From Nemertoderma westbladi (Eukaryota; Xenacoelomorpha; Nemertodermatida; Nemertodermatidae), in the NCBI GenBank assembly GCA_032718475.1, contig JAUCBJ010005107.1, positions 1 to 45,519 of the forward strand: DNA of 45,519 bases, read 5' to 3'. Both the position numbers and the translations under genes were made by a program. The stretch's first letter is position 1. The number at the start of each line of letters is the position of its first letter. Shown one piece after another: positions 33,586 to 44,522 of the stretch. The notes under the pieces were generated by a model. That model saw nothing but the letters and a program-made list of their open reading frames with translations. It was not told the DNA's origin and made no database searches.

Positions 33586-35990
33586 ACGATGGCGACAAGC
33601 ACCACGGGAGCGAAGAAAAGGGGAATGGTACTACTCGGTGAGGATAATAGGAGAGGATGAGCTGTCGGTCACGACGCTAATGTTGGTCGACAGCGGAGCA
33701 GCGTTCACACTAGCGGAAAGTTGGGTGGCCGAAAAGATAGGGTTGCGGACGAGGCCAAGCAAAATGGCAGTAACCACCATCTCGAGTAAGGATGATGTCT
33801 TGAGGATGAGAATGGTGCATTCCGAAATATCAGTGATAACACCAGGGTGCGATTATGGGGCTACGATCGATCCCATTCAAATAATATAATTGATTAATAT
33901 AAACGCCAGGCAGCCCACAAAGATCGAGGTCGAGCAATACCAGTACCTGGATGAGAATGATTTCTCCGTACCCGAACTGGACGTCCCGAAAGTATCTCCC
34001 ATAGTCGGCATGGATTGCCTGACAGCCCACGAGAGACTACGGACCGTATTCGGCGAGGATAGGGAGTGAGACCCGATGGCGATTCTCACGCCATTCAGAT
34101 GGACGCTCAGTGGCCCAATTAAGACCAGAATCCCGTTTTATGTCGGAATCCTCAGGGTGCATGTTTTCGGGCTCAATGAAGGAAATGGAGGATGAAGGAG
34201 CAGAGGAACAACTCAAGAGGCTGCTGCGGCAGGACTTCGAAGGGTTGAAGGAGACTGGGGTCGGGACCTCGGTGGAGGATAAACAGGCGTTGGAGAGCGT
34301 GAAGAACTCGATGAAGTGGTAAGGAGGGCGGTAGACCATAGGGATGAAATGGAAACAACTGAAGTTGCCGCTACCAGATAACAAGAGGATGGTCTTGACG
34401 AGGCTCCGAAAGTTGAAGCAGATACTCAAACGGAGCCCCGAAAAAAGGATGAATACATCCACAAGACGTTTAAGAAGTATGTGGACAGAGGGTGGGTGGT
34501 GGAGTTGCCGGTCGATGAACCTATTTGCTATTTGCCACTGCATATGGCTTTGGATCCTAAGAAGGGCAAACTAAGGATGGTGGTCAACGCGTCGGCCAAG
34601 ACTAATGGCAAGAGTCTGAATGACTACCTGCAGGAAGGCCCCAACATTTACAACTCGAGGATAGAGGTCCTGTGGGAAAGCACGCCTTCACGTGCAATAT
34701 AGAAGGCATGTTCAACCAGGTTCGAGTGACAGAGGAGGACAGCGATAGTCAGCGCTTCCTGTGATACAACGGCGATGAAGAACCGTCGGAGATACTGATA
34801 TACAAGATGGTAGTGCAGAACATGGGGGCCAAATCATCCTTGTTCACTACGACTACAGCTGTGAGAGACACGGTGTAGGGTAAAGAGGGAGAATACAGTG
34901 AGAAGGCGATCGACATGATTCGATGCGGATTCTATGTGGACGATGAGATAGGATCTGGAAACACGGTTGAAGAAATACTCGACGTGTACGGTGCGAAGTT
35001 CGCGACATACTAAAAGGATTGGGGTTCAACCTCACAGAATTCCAGTCCAACTCCGAATAATTTATGGAGGCCATAGAAGATAAACAACCAGAGACAATGA
35101 TAAACAAACCTACAACAGCAAAGGGGCAGATTATGGCGGACAAGAGGATAGAGTCGCAGCAGATGGCACTAGGGATCGTATGGAACTGGGAGATGGATGA
35201 GTTGGAGTACCAGGAGGGCGCCGAAATCCATACTAAATGAGGCTCTGTGTCATACATAGCGAGGATTTATGATCCCCTAGGCCTGGCATCCCCGTTGTTA
35301 GTCATGGGGAAACAGATATTGAAGAAAGTGTATAAGTTGAATGATGATTGGGACGCGGAGATCCCGGTGGAGATAAGTAGACAATGGGACAGTGTTTTCC
35401 GACGCATCCTTGGAAGCATATGGAGCGGCACTTTATTTGGTACAGTGAAAGGGGGCCCATAAGCCCAGGCTTGTGTTTAGTAAACCGAGGTAGATGCCAC
35501 CAGATTCAGCATCAGTGCCAAAACTCGAGCTAATGGCTGCGAGATTAGGGCGACAGCATACTTGATGGAAACTATACCGAGTATAGTACTACTGTCCAGT
35601 ATACTACTGGACAGATTCTATGGTAGTATTAGGGTGGCTACATAACGAGAAGACATGTTACCCTATATATGTGGTGAACAGGGTGGACGAGATAAGGGTG
35701 ACAACAGATCTGGAAAAGTGGCACTACTGCCCAACCGACTACAATCCAGCAGATCTGCTATTGAGGGGCATTGTACGCCATGCTTTCTCGAGAAAGCAGG
35801 AGTTGTGGCAGCATGGGCCATACTTCCTTAACGATAGGCCGAGTTGGCCACCAATGAGGAAGGTAGACCCAGGTACAGAGGAAGTAACAGTAGAGGAGGA
35901 GTGAGAGGAATCGGAGGGGGAGGAAATATACAGCCAATTGTCGAGGGAGATTAAGGAGGCGCCACCATAACTGAAACCGAGAGAATCATG
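33566..35990 (+). pseudogene. BEL/Pao protease, reverse transcriptase and RNase H, broken
   Basis: Successive fragments follow the gag. The first is a protease with MLVDSGAAFTLAE at 33681-33719. Reverse transcriptase follows, with KLRMVVNASAKTNGKSLNDY near 34570-34625, NIEGMFNQVRV near 34695-34725 and the catalytic YVDD intact at 34933-34944. The Pao-specific ARIYDPLGLASPLLV (Peptidase_A17 / DUF1758-linked region) lies near 35260, and the RNase H end YCPTDYNPADLLLRG near 35727. Several stops (for example after QRFL near 34760 and near 34877) and shifts interrupt it. The order PR-RT-RH is the usual one for BEL/Pao pol. The element is dead as it stands. Confidence 0.85.
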
Positions 35991-36009
35991 TGGCAACCCA
36001 ACAGATAGG

Positions 36010-37489
36010 TTGCTCAGTTACAGCTCCAGCTGGTATAAGACTAAGAAGCTGGTAGCATATCTGAGGGCCTACAGAGATTTCCTCAGGGGAGTTGGTAAGG
36101 ATAGCAAAACGAGACCCACTATCGATCTGGAAGGGGTGGCCAAAGCCGTGATACGATACGAGCAAAGGAAGGGGTACGAGGACGAAGTGAACAGCGTCAG
36201 CAAGCAACAATGCCTTCATCAAGACAGCGAACTCAACGCACTGTCGCCACACAATTGGACGATGATGGGATCCTGGTGATGAATTCCAGGGTGGTAAACA
36301 ACAACAGCCCAGTCATTCCACCGAAACCGATAATAATCCCCAACAAGTCACCAATAGTCTACCAGATCATATGGGATTCCCATAAATCTATACTACATGG
36401 GGGTACTAACCAGACCCTGACAGAGATCCGGAAGACGTTCTGGGTTATCCAGCTCAGAAAGATGGTGAAGGCGGTAGTGAGGCAGTGCCAGACCTGCCGA
36501 CGGACGAAGAAGGTGAGGGCCATATAGGACATGGTGCCATTACCAGCCAACAGGGTGACGCATCACGAGCCACCATTTACACACTGCGGCATGGACATGA
36601 TCGGGTCGATTAAGATAAAGGTGATGCGGCATATGGAGAAACGCTACGGCATTATCTTCGTCTGCAATAATACTAGGGCGGTGCGGATAGAACTAGCCAA
36701 GGATGCTACGGCATCGGCATTTATTAATGCACTAGAGAGGTTTGTAACCTGCAGGGAAGGGACGGTTGAGGTATTATATTCAAACAATGGGACTAACTTT
36801 GTGGGCGCAGAGAATGAGTTAGCCGAGGCCCTCGACATTCTGGAGGGAGATGATGTCAGGGTGGCAATGAGGAAACACCTTATAAGGTGGGAAAGGAGAA
36901 CACCATATGCGCCACATACATTAGGCTGTGTGGAGCGGCTTGTGGGAAGCTCCAAACGACTATGACCAAACTGATGAACAACCACATGGTCACGGAGGAC
37001 GTATTGAGGACGGTGTTAGCAAAATGTGAGGGGATTATTAATAGCCGACTGCTATACCCCAAGAATGACGACCCAGAATCACTGGATGTCCTCACACCAG
37101 CACACTTACTCATGGAGAGACCAGCGACGATTGACATGCGAAGTGTGGATCCAGATGATATACGTTCGCGTCAAAGTTGGAAAGTCGCCAAGGCAATAAG
37201 CGCAGAGTATTGGACAAGGTGGATACAAGAGTACCTCCCAACACTACATAAGAGGAGTAAATGGAGGAACAGTCACAGGGAACTAAAGAAAGGTGACTTG
37301 ATAATTGTCACAGATGACACAATTATCAATAACCAGTGGAGACTAGCTAGGGTAGTAGAAACCTACCCCGACGAGGATGGAAGGATTAGATCCGTGGAAG
37401 TAAGGATCGGAAGAAATATAGGGGCCAAAGAAAGGAAGACCTACAGGAGGGTGGTAGGAAAGTGTTGCCTATTGGAAGGGTCGCCTTAG
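36010..37489 (+). pseudogene. BEL/Pao integrase and DUF5641 C-terminal region, broken
   Basis: The integrase zinc-binding part reads SHKSILHGGTNQTLTEI and CQTCRRTKK (about 36375-36515). After an in-frame stop at about 36526 the core continues with HCGMDMIGSI (first Asp). Then comes YSNNGTNFVGAENEL, where the second catalytic Asp is Asn. The Glu follows in a one-base-shifted region (GCVERLVGSSK). The last 200 codons, 36887-37489, are the DUF5641 region that ends many BEL/Pao polyproteins (NSRLLYPKNDD, LTPAHLLM, GDLIIV, WRLARVVE). The stop is at 37487-37489. Confidence 0.85.
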
Positions 37490-37622
37490 AGTTGAGTCGT
37501 CCAAAAAATAAAATAGTAAGCAAAATAATAAAATAAGTACTTAGTACCAAGGTACGCTGTATTTAGAGGGGGGGGGACAAAGCCCCCCCCCCCCCCCCTC
37601 TTTTAACAACCAACTATATAAC
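37490..37622. other. Spacer with opposed poly-G and poly-C runs
   Basis: A G run at about 37566-37575 followed eight bases later by a C run at 37583-37598 can pair into a hairpin. The AGAGGGGGGG start resembles the polypurine tract expected before the second element's missing 3' LTR. No gene. Confidence 0.6.
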
Positions 37623-37929
37623 AATCTATTAACAACAAAACACTGCATTTCATACATTTCAAACATATCATTTCATACTTTTCATATTATATTACATATC
37701 ATCGTAATTCTGAATTCTGATACTGCAACACTCCTGTTGCGCCGCTAACACCGTTTTTTACTGTTTTATACTATTATTAGCTGTTGTTATACATTAATGG
37801 ATGTTATATTTGGAGAATACTGATGAATAATCGTTAAATCCCCCCTTAACTTTCTTAATTACTGAGGTAAGCAGAAGGGTGTATCAGTAGCAATTGTGGC
37901 TTAATTTATTGTGGTCTGTATGAATTTAA
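37623..37929 (+). repeat. LTR fragment matching 25272-25569
   Basis: About 307 bp align with the middle of the LTR at 24945-26040 in the same orientation, with small differences (for example CACTCCTGTTGCG against CACTGCTGTTGCG). Both LTR ends are missing. It is either the remains of the composite's 3' LTR or an independent fragment. Confidence 0.8.
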
Positions 37930-37930
37930 A

Positions 37931-39795
37931 GCAGTAAAAGCGACCTCAGACGAGGACAAACTATCGCTCCTTACAAACTATGTTTCTCATTCTATTTTTG
38001 ACTACATTTCCGAGATACACGGAAACAATCTTCATCTGAAACACTGGATGAATATTTACAGCAACTGCGTGGTCTGAGTAAAAATTGCGCTTTTAAAGCT
38101 GTAACAGCGGAGGTAAACCAGGATGAACACATTCGAGACGCATATATTTCTGGTTTGTCATCCAACTTGATACGCCAACGTCTTCTAGAGAATACAACTC
38201 TCGACTTAAACACTGCCTATGAACAGTCACGAACCCTTGAACATGCTTTAAAATATTCGGAGGCTTACAATTCCCAGCCAAGCGGTGCAGTAGGCAGTTA
38301 CAGTCTGGCTCTGGCTCCAAATCGTTATGAAGTTTCAAGGGATTACAGCTTGCCCAGTATTGGTCGACAAGATCTTGGTGATTCAGGAAACGATCCTCCA
38401 AACACATCGGCATCTGTAACAGTAAAGAAATGTTACTTCTGTGGTGGTAAACTGCACCCCGGAGGACGTGAATCGTGTCCAGCTAAACATACCGACTGCC
38501 TCAACTGTGGAAAGACTGGTCACTTCGCCAAGGTTTGTAAGTCTCAAAGTAAGAAGAAACATGGTGTTTCTGCCTCTGCTTCTGCTACTCTGGCTACTAT
38601 CGGTGCTCCAACCTGCTTATCGGGGAGTTTAGTTGATGTTATGATTAAAAAGAAACCGTACAAGGCATTGATCGATAGTGGAAGTTCTGAAAGTTTCATT
38701 CACCCTAGTATTTTGGGTAAACTTACTGTGAAGAAAGCAAACTTTGACATTAACATGGCTACAGTTTCTGAAACTAAGAAAGTAAATGGTTTCTGTGAAG
38801 CCACATTAGTGATAAATGGACAACATTATAACAAGGTTAAATTAGCTGTACTGCCTGATCTTTGTTGCGATATGATTCTAGGTAAAGATTTTATGCAGCG
38901 CCATTCAAATGTGGTATTTTCTTTCATTTCTGAACCCAGGGTTCATTTTGGGAAAATTGTTGCAAGCTGCCCAGCAAAAAATACCACAACTGATACACTT
39001 CCAGAAGCAACTCTTGTTGCACAAAGTTTATTCTCCAATCTTCAACCTAACTGTGTTCCCATAGCAACCAAATCTCGTCGGTTTGGACATTCAGAGAAGG
39101 ATTACATTGCTAAGGAAATTGATAAACTTCTGAAGGATCAAGTTATAGAACCCAGTTCATCACCATGGCGAGCTCAAGTTCATGTTGTTCCTGAAACGGA
39201 TCATCATAGACGCCGCTTTGTTGTTGATTACTCTCAAACTATCAACAAATATACACAACTTGATGCCTAATCCGGTTCCCCGTATAGATGATCTAGTCAA
39301 TGAAGTATCAAAGTACAAGTTCTATAGTTGCCTAGACCTAAAAAAGCGCATATCCTCAAATTCCTATTCCTAAAGAAGAAAGACTTTACACTGGATTCGA
39401 GGCAAACGGTTCACTGTATCAGTATACACGTATACCTTATGGGGTAACTAATGGTGTATCTGTATTCCAACGAATTATGGATAACTTGATAAAAGAAAAC
39501 AATATCAAGGCTTGCTTTGTCTACTTAGACAATATTACAATCTGTGGTATGACACAGCAAGAACATGTTGACAATCTCAATAATTTCCTAGAAACTGCCA
39601 GGAAGCACAGTCTTACTTTCAATTTCAGTAAGTGTGGATTTTCCAAGAATTCAATATCTATGCTCGGGTACGAAGTTTCTCTTGGTTCACTTAAACCTGA
39701 TCCTGAAAGGTTGGAACCTCTCAGAAACCTTCCTCTTCCTACAAACAATAAAGCCTTACAGAGGTCGATTGTGTTCAATGTTCTTTTATGTTAAT
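37931..39795 (+). pseudogene. Ty3/Gypsy gag-protease-reverse transcriptase fragment
   Basis: The frame begins inside gag (EDKLSLLTNYV; LDEYLQQLRGLSKNC). From 38155 it is open for 371 codons through two zinc knuckles (CYFCGGKLHPG...C and CLNCGKTGHFAKVC), a protease with ALIDSGSSESFIHPS, and the start of reverse transcriptase (DQVIEPSSSPWRAQVHVV, RRRFVVDYSQTIN). A shift at about 39265 leads to the fingers and palm parts (FYSCLDLKK, YTRIPYGVTNGV). The active site reads YLDN, at 39519-39530, and is followed by TICGMTQQEH. Coding similarity stops abruptly at about 39795, before the thumb, RNase H and integrase. No LTR is attached. Confidence 0.85.
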
Positions 39796-40649
39796 AACGA
39801 ACCTGCCTATTAATAGGCCAGGGCAGTTCTTGTCAAGAGTTGAGCCGTTTAAAAACACGATGTGTGTGGTTGTGTGTGTATAACCATCCAATATCTCAAA
39901 AACTCAAGCAGGTACGCAAAAATTTTCATAACAAACTCTCCATAAATTTTGGTTGCGCACAAGACTGTATATTTTTTGTGGAGTTTCGATCACGGGGTCA
40001 CTGAAAAATAGCGGTTTTGAAAATTTAAAGTCGAATTTCACCGATTTCAACTCGTCGAGTATGCACCAACTTTTTTATTTGAGATATTCAGTCATCTGAG
40101 CAACATATTTGAGCCTCAGAATCTTTTCAAATATCGCCAATCTCGCACAGAACGTCGCCAAAATTTGTTAGTCCGGCAAAAAAACGCACAAATTCGTCTA
40201 AAAGAGTAAATTATTTGATTGCAGAATAATATGATTCAACTAGAAAAGCCAGCCAGCTGGCTGTAAGGAGACCGTCCATAGACAAACGTATTGTTAGTTG
40301 TGTCCCTCGTCATTCCTTATCATCAACTCCCTCCCACCTAACAGCAGTGAGTAACCTTATAGATTATTGTCATTGGATTCACTGGGAAGAGCTATTCATC
40401 TGGTGGGGTAATAACAAACTTACAGTTGATGTTTGATTACTGTCTGGGTTAGAGTGAGATAGTAATCAATTTGGCAATAATATACTTCTTTGCAGTTTGG
40501 GCCTATCCATTCAATAAATAGTAGTAGCTTACTAGGCCCACATGAGTACCAGCAGCTGGTGTTTCTATCGTTGAGTTGAAGGCAATTATCGTGTTTTCAT
40601 TTTCGCTCACTCAGGGTACTGCGGTGCTGGTTTGAGGGGCAGGTTCGTT
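39796..40649. mobile_element. Possible non-autonomous DNA transposon with 12-bp inverted ends
   Basis: AACGAACCTGCC at 39796-39807 is repeated inverted at 40638-40649. The left end coincides with the point where Gypsy coding similarity stops. TTAA occurs next to both ends, which would fit a piggyBac-type target, but the spacing to the inverted repeats is unequal, so class and duplication are unproven. No transposase is encoded. Confidence 0.4.
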
Positions 40650-42034
40650 TAAAGCCAGCTTGCTGGATTTCTAGTTTATTGTACATGTGCAAAAATTAAT
40701 ATTTTATTGTTATTCTGGTCTGGCAATTACAGGCCCAACAGGTCTAACCTAGGCATGCATATATCACTGCACTTAGGCCATGCTGCACTTCTTGTTGATT
40801 CCTGCTCTGTCTGTACTGCTGTATGCAGGTACCTTATTCCTGTATTCTGTATTCAGACATTGTACAATCAGACAATGATTCATTGATTGCAGTAGGGTGG
40901 TAGTGGTAGGTACTGCTGCAACCTGGTAACTGCTGAACTCAGAACTGGCACGGCTGTACGGTATTGCTCAGTTGCTGTATTCAGGTAGGCCTATTGCTGT
41001 ATTGCCAGATTGCAGTATTGAGCAGTCTGGCAATTGAGATATTCAATATTCAGATATTGATCTTAGATTCTTTATAATTTCACAATGTGAAAGTATGGTT
41101 TAAAATGAGCATTAGAAATAAAATATAACTGAAAGCAGCACAAAAGTAAAAATTACACCGAGACGGAGCAGTGATTAACTAAAATACAATATAAGACGGC
41201 GCTTGTCTGCTTGTGGCTTGTGATGTTAAAAGTATATGTGATACCTAAAGTTGATAATATTAGATCATTTGCCTCTCTAGATACTGAGATACATTAGGCT
41301 GTTAGGTAAATGGCTGAATGGCCAGCTTGAGCGTGGTTGAAACGTAGCTTAGTTGCGGGCAAGATCTGTAGTGTTCTATCGAAGCAGCAGGTCGTGTGCA
41401 GAGCCAGCAGACACACAATTCTTCGGGTCTCCAGCAGCTTAATTTATTGCAGAGTTTATGATGGTATCCGTCAGTCGGTGAGAAGTCAAAAATTGGACTT
41501 CAAGTCCAATTTTAGACTTCAAGTCCAATTTTGGACTCCAAAGCTGCAAAGTCCAATATTGGACTTTAGTACAACTCCAAGTGTACACATGCTGCCATAC
41601 CGGTAGGCCTACTGTATATCGGTATTTAAATCAAAACTGCATCCCGTATCAGTACATATATATTACATAATTACAATGCAACATTATTTTAACGCAATAA
41701 TTTTTATTGTCCGTTTAAATCCTTTTTTTGTCCTTTTTTTTTATTTTTTATGTCCTCCAAAAATCTAATGTTAGGTTCCATGCTGCCGGTTTCTCTACTG
41801 CTGTTCTCTCAGGCTATCTGTACCGGTATTAGTATATATAGCACTATTTTGCTGTATTGTATGTACAGATGTAGATGTAGGTATAACAGTATAAAGCAGG
41901 TATTTCTGTATTTTAGTAACGGTACCGGCACCGGTACTGCTGTAGGCCTACTGTGTAGCCTACCATTTAAATACGGTACTGGCAGACTGGTAGGCCTAAC
42001 GGCTGACCGGTTGTTTTGGTTAGAAAATCCCGCC
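40650..42034. other. Non-coding; ACCGGTA and TAGGCCTA words; AAGTCCAATTTT repeats
   Basis: No gene is supported. Between about 41485 and 41575 the words AAGTCCAATTTT and AAAATTGGACTT occur several times in both directions and can form hairpins. Palindromic ACCGGT and AGGCCT words are dense from 41600 to 42010. Confidence 0.5.
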
Positions 42035-42715
42035 TGTGTAACCTGCTCCTTTCCCCCGCCTCTGTAACCTGCTCCTTTCCCTCAATTAGTTAAGTGATCG
42101 TTTATTGTTTTGGTTAGGAAATCAACGCCTCTGTAACCTGCTCCTTGCTCTCAATTGGTAATGTTATCGTTTATTGTTTGGTTTGAAAATCCCGTCTCTG
42201 TAACCTGCTCCTTTCCCTGATTTGGTAAAGTGACTGTTTATTGTTTTGGTTAGAAAATCCCGCCTCTGTAACCTGCTCCTTTCCCTCAATTAGTTAAGTG
42301 ATCATTTATTGTTTTGGTTAGGAAATCCCGCCTCTGTAACCTGCTCCTTTCTCTCAATTGGTAATGTTATCGTTTATTTGTTTTGGTTAGAAAATCCCGT
42401 CTCTGTAACCTGCTCCTTTCCCTGATTTGGTAAAGTGACTGTTTATTGTTTTGGTTAGAAAATCCCGCCTCTGTAACCTGCTCCTTTCTCTCAATTGGTA
42501 ATGTTATCGTTTATTGTTTTGGTTAGAAAATCCCGTCTCTGTAACCTGCTCCTTTCCCTCAATTAGTTAAATGATCGTTTATTGTTTTGGTTAGAAAATC
42601 CCGCCTCTGTAACCTGCTCCTTTCCCTGATTTGGTAAAGTGACTGTTTATTGTTTTGGTTAGAAAATCCGGCCTTAACCTGCTCCTTTCCATCAATTGGT
42701 AATTGTTTTTGGCTA
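42035..42715 (+). repeat. 68-bp tandem array
   Basis: About ten head-to-tail units of roughly 68 bp each contain CTCTGTAACCTGCTCCTTTC, then a variable middle (CAATTAGTTAAGTGATCG, CAATTGGTAATGTTATCG or GATTTGGTAAAGTGACTG), then TTTATTGTTTTGGTTAG. The middles alternate, which suggests higher-order duplication. Single or degenerate units occur at 595-690 and 7225-7830. Confidence 0.9.
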
Positions 42716-43100
42716 TAAAATGAGTGTTTTGCTACGTCATGTGGTAATCAATTATCGACAACAACCACAAACTATTAAATTTAGTGTCTTTTACAACAGG
42801 CGCATATGGAATTCTATCTCATAGTCTAGTCTATAAATCATGGAATGTTTTGGCACAGGCATAGTGAAACCAACTGTCCGACAGACCAGAAATAAACAAA
42901 TTTTGAATGTTTTGGCATAGGCATGTTGAAATCAACTGTCTGACAGTCCAGAAATCAGCAGTCTGACAGTTTGAAGAAATACATACATAAAAAGTCATTA
43001 AAAGGACAACAAAAGTCATTAAAAGGACAACAAAAGTCATTATGCACAATTCGTAAAAAAAGGAGGACAAAAAAAGTCAAATAAAAGGACATAAAAAATC
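42716..43100. repeat. Local tandem duplications
   Basis: Two units of about 62 bp start GAATGTTTTGGCA at about 42842 and 42904 and share CAACTGTC and GACAG. They are followed by AAAGTCATTAAAAGGACAAC repeated at about 42990-43040. No gene is present. Confidence 0.7.
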
Positions 43101-43442
43101 ACTGCCTTATTTTAATGATTAAATTAATTATAAGCAGGGATCGCACACGTACAGTCAGACATCAGTAGTTACTTTTTGCGGTGGTGGTATGGCTTTGCGG
43201 CGGTCCTACGAATTACCACTGCCTTAGCGGTGTATACCGCGGTAGCGCGGTAGCGGTAACTTGGCTGCTTGGTGTGCTTTGGCCAGTACTGCAGTAGGCA
43301 GCCCAGACTGCATATTCCCCTTACAGCCTTATTCTGATAGCCTCTAACAGTATAACAATTCAGATTATTCCATATTCCATATACATATATTAGACTTTTA
43401 GGCCCTACCGGTAGGCGGTATATAATTTAGCAAAAAGATACA
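43101..43442 (+). promoter_or_regulatory. Upstream region of CCT1
   Basis: This is the likely location of the CCT1 promoter and 5' untranslated region. It has a cluster of GCGGTA and CGCGGTAG words near 43180-43255. A TATATAA sits at 43419-43425, but it is only about 18 bases from the ATG, too close for a start site 25-30 bases downstream. No other core element can be assigned. Confidence 0.3.
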
Positions 43443-44267
43443 ATGGATTCCGATACATCAGCAGTGCTTTCGATCGGGGGAGAGCGAACAACCGGTAACA
43501 CAGTTCGCTCACAGAACGTTATGGCGGCTTGTTCCATCGCGAACATCGTAAAATCTTCCCTGGGTCCCGTCGGACTCGATAAGATGCTGGTTGACGACGT
43601 CGGTGACGTCACCATCACCAACGACGGCGCCACCATCCTCCGACTCCTAGAGGTGGAACACCCCGCCGCCAAGGTTCTAGTGGAGTTGGCTCAGTTGCAG
43701 GACGAGGAGGTGGGCGACGGAACTACCAGCGTTGTAATAATCGCAGCCGAGTTACTCAAAAACGCCGATGAGTTAGTCAAACAGAAGGTTCACCCGACCT
43801 CTATAATCAGCGGTTACCGTCTCTCCTGTAAGGAAGCATGCGCTTACGTTAAGGATCATCTCACCATGAATGTCGATGAGCTTGGCCGCGATTGTTTGAT
43901 CAATTGCGCTAAAACCTCGATGAGTTCCAAACTGATCGGGGCCGACGGAGATTTCTTCGCTAACATGGTTGTGGAAGCCGCGAACGCGATTAAAGTAACC
44001 GACGGAAAGTTCACTCGCTACCCGATAAAGGCGATCAACGTCCTCAAGGCACACGGGCGTAGCGTCCGCGAGAGTCGGTTGGTGGCCGGATACGCACTAA
44101 ACTGCATCCTCGGATCCCAACAGATGCCAAAGAAGATCGTCAATGCAAAGATCATCTGCATTGATTTCTCACTTCAGAAAACCAAAATGAAGATGGGAGT
44201 TCAAGTTCTGGTAACGGACGTCGATAAATTGGAAGCGATTCGGAAGCGAGAGGCCGATATTACTAAG
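43443..44267 (+). CDS. CCT1: T-complex protein 1 subunit alpha (CCT1), first coding exon
   Basis: CCT1 is one of eight paralogous subunits of the cytosolic chaperonin TRiC/CCT, which folds actin, tubulin and other proteins with ATP. The 275 codons start at an ATG in good context (A at -3, G at +4). They match the N-terminal half of the family: [32 protein letters not shown], then NDGATI (60-65) and the ATP-site GDGTT (91-95) of the equatorial domain. The intermediate domain follows ([18 protein letters not shown]), then the start of the apical domain, up to READITK. The next residues in the family begin a new exon here: AAG|GTAAGG at 44265-44273 is a phase-0 donor. CCT1 proteins are about 550-560 residues, so the second half lies beyond the window. 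No stops or shifts are present. G+C content is much higher than in the surroundings, as expected for a conserved host gene. Confidence 0.95.
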
Positions 44268-44522
44268 GTAAGGTAGAAGGTAGAGGCCGATATAACTAAG
44301 GTAAGTTGTAAGGGAGAGGCCGATATTACTAAGGTAAGGTAGAAGGTAGAGGCCGATATAACTAAGGTAAGTTGTAAGGGAGAGGCCGATATAACTAAGG
44401 TAAGTTGTAAGGGAGAGGCCGATATAACTAAGGTAAGTTGGAAGGGAGAGGCCGATATAACTAAGGTAAGTTGGAAGGGAGAGACCGATATAACTAAGGT
44501 AAGTTGGAAGGGAGAGGCCGAT
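44250..44522 (+). repeat. 33-bp tandem array duplicating the CCT1 exon end and 5' splice site
   Basis: Eight full 33-bp units start at 44250, 44283, 44316, 44349, 44382, 44415, 44448 and 44481, and a partial ninth ends at 44522. Each holds the last 18 bases of the exon (GAGGCCGATATNACTAAG, one with GAGACC) followed by a donor and 9-10 more bases. Donor GTs are at 44268, 44301, 44334, 44367, 44400, 44433, 44466 and 44499. Units 1 and 3 read AAG|GTAAGG. All the others read AAG|GTAAGT, a better match to U1 snRNA. In the CCT1 frame, units 1 and 3 contain TAG just after the donor. The array stops where repeat R3 begins. Confidence 0.95.

Larger units (their letters stand above)
24945..37929 (+). 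mobile_element. Composite, decayed BEL/Pao element
   Basis: From left to right: LTR 24945-26040, leader, broken gag of the same type as 12877-17007, accessory ORF, a second and different BEL/Pao gag-pol, and an LTR fragment in the same orientation at 37623-37929. The parts could be one mosaic element. They could instead be an older element with a second BEL/Pao inserted or recombined into it. I see no LTRs for the second gag-pol and no closing target duplication, so the outer boundaries as one unit are inference. Confidence 0.6.

Noticed and set aside
43419-43425. TATA box for CCT1
   Set aside because: It lies about 18 bases before the ATG, so a start site 25-30 bases downstream would fall inside the coding sequence.
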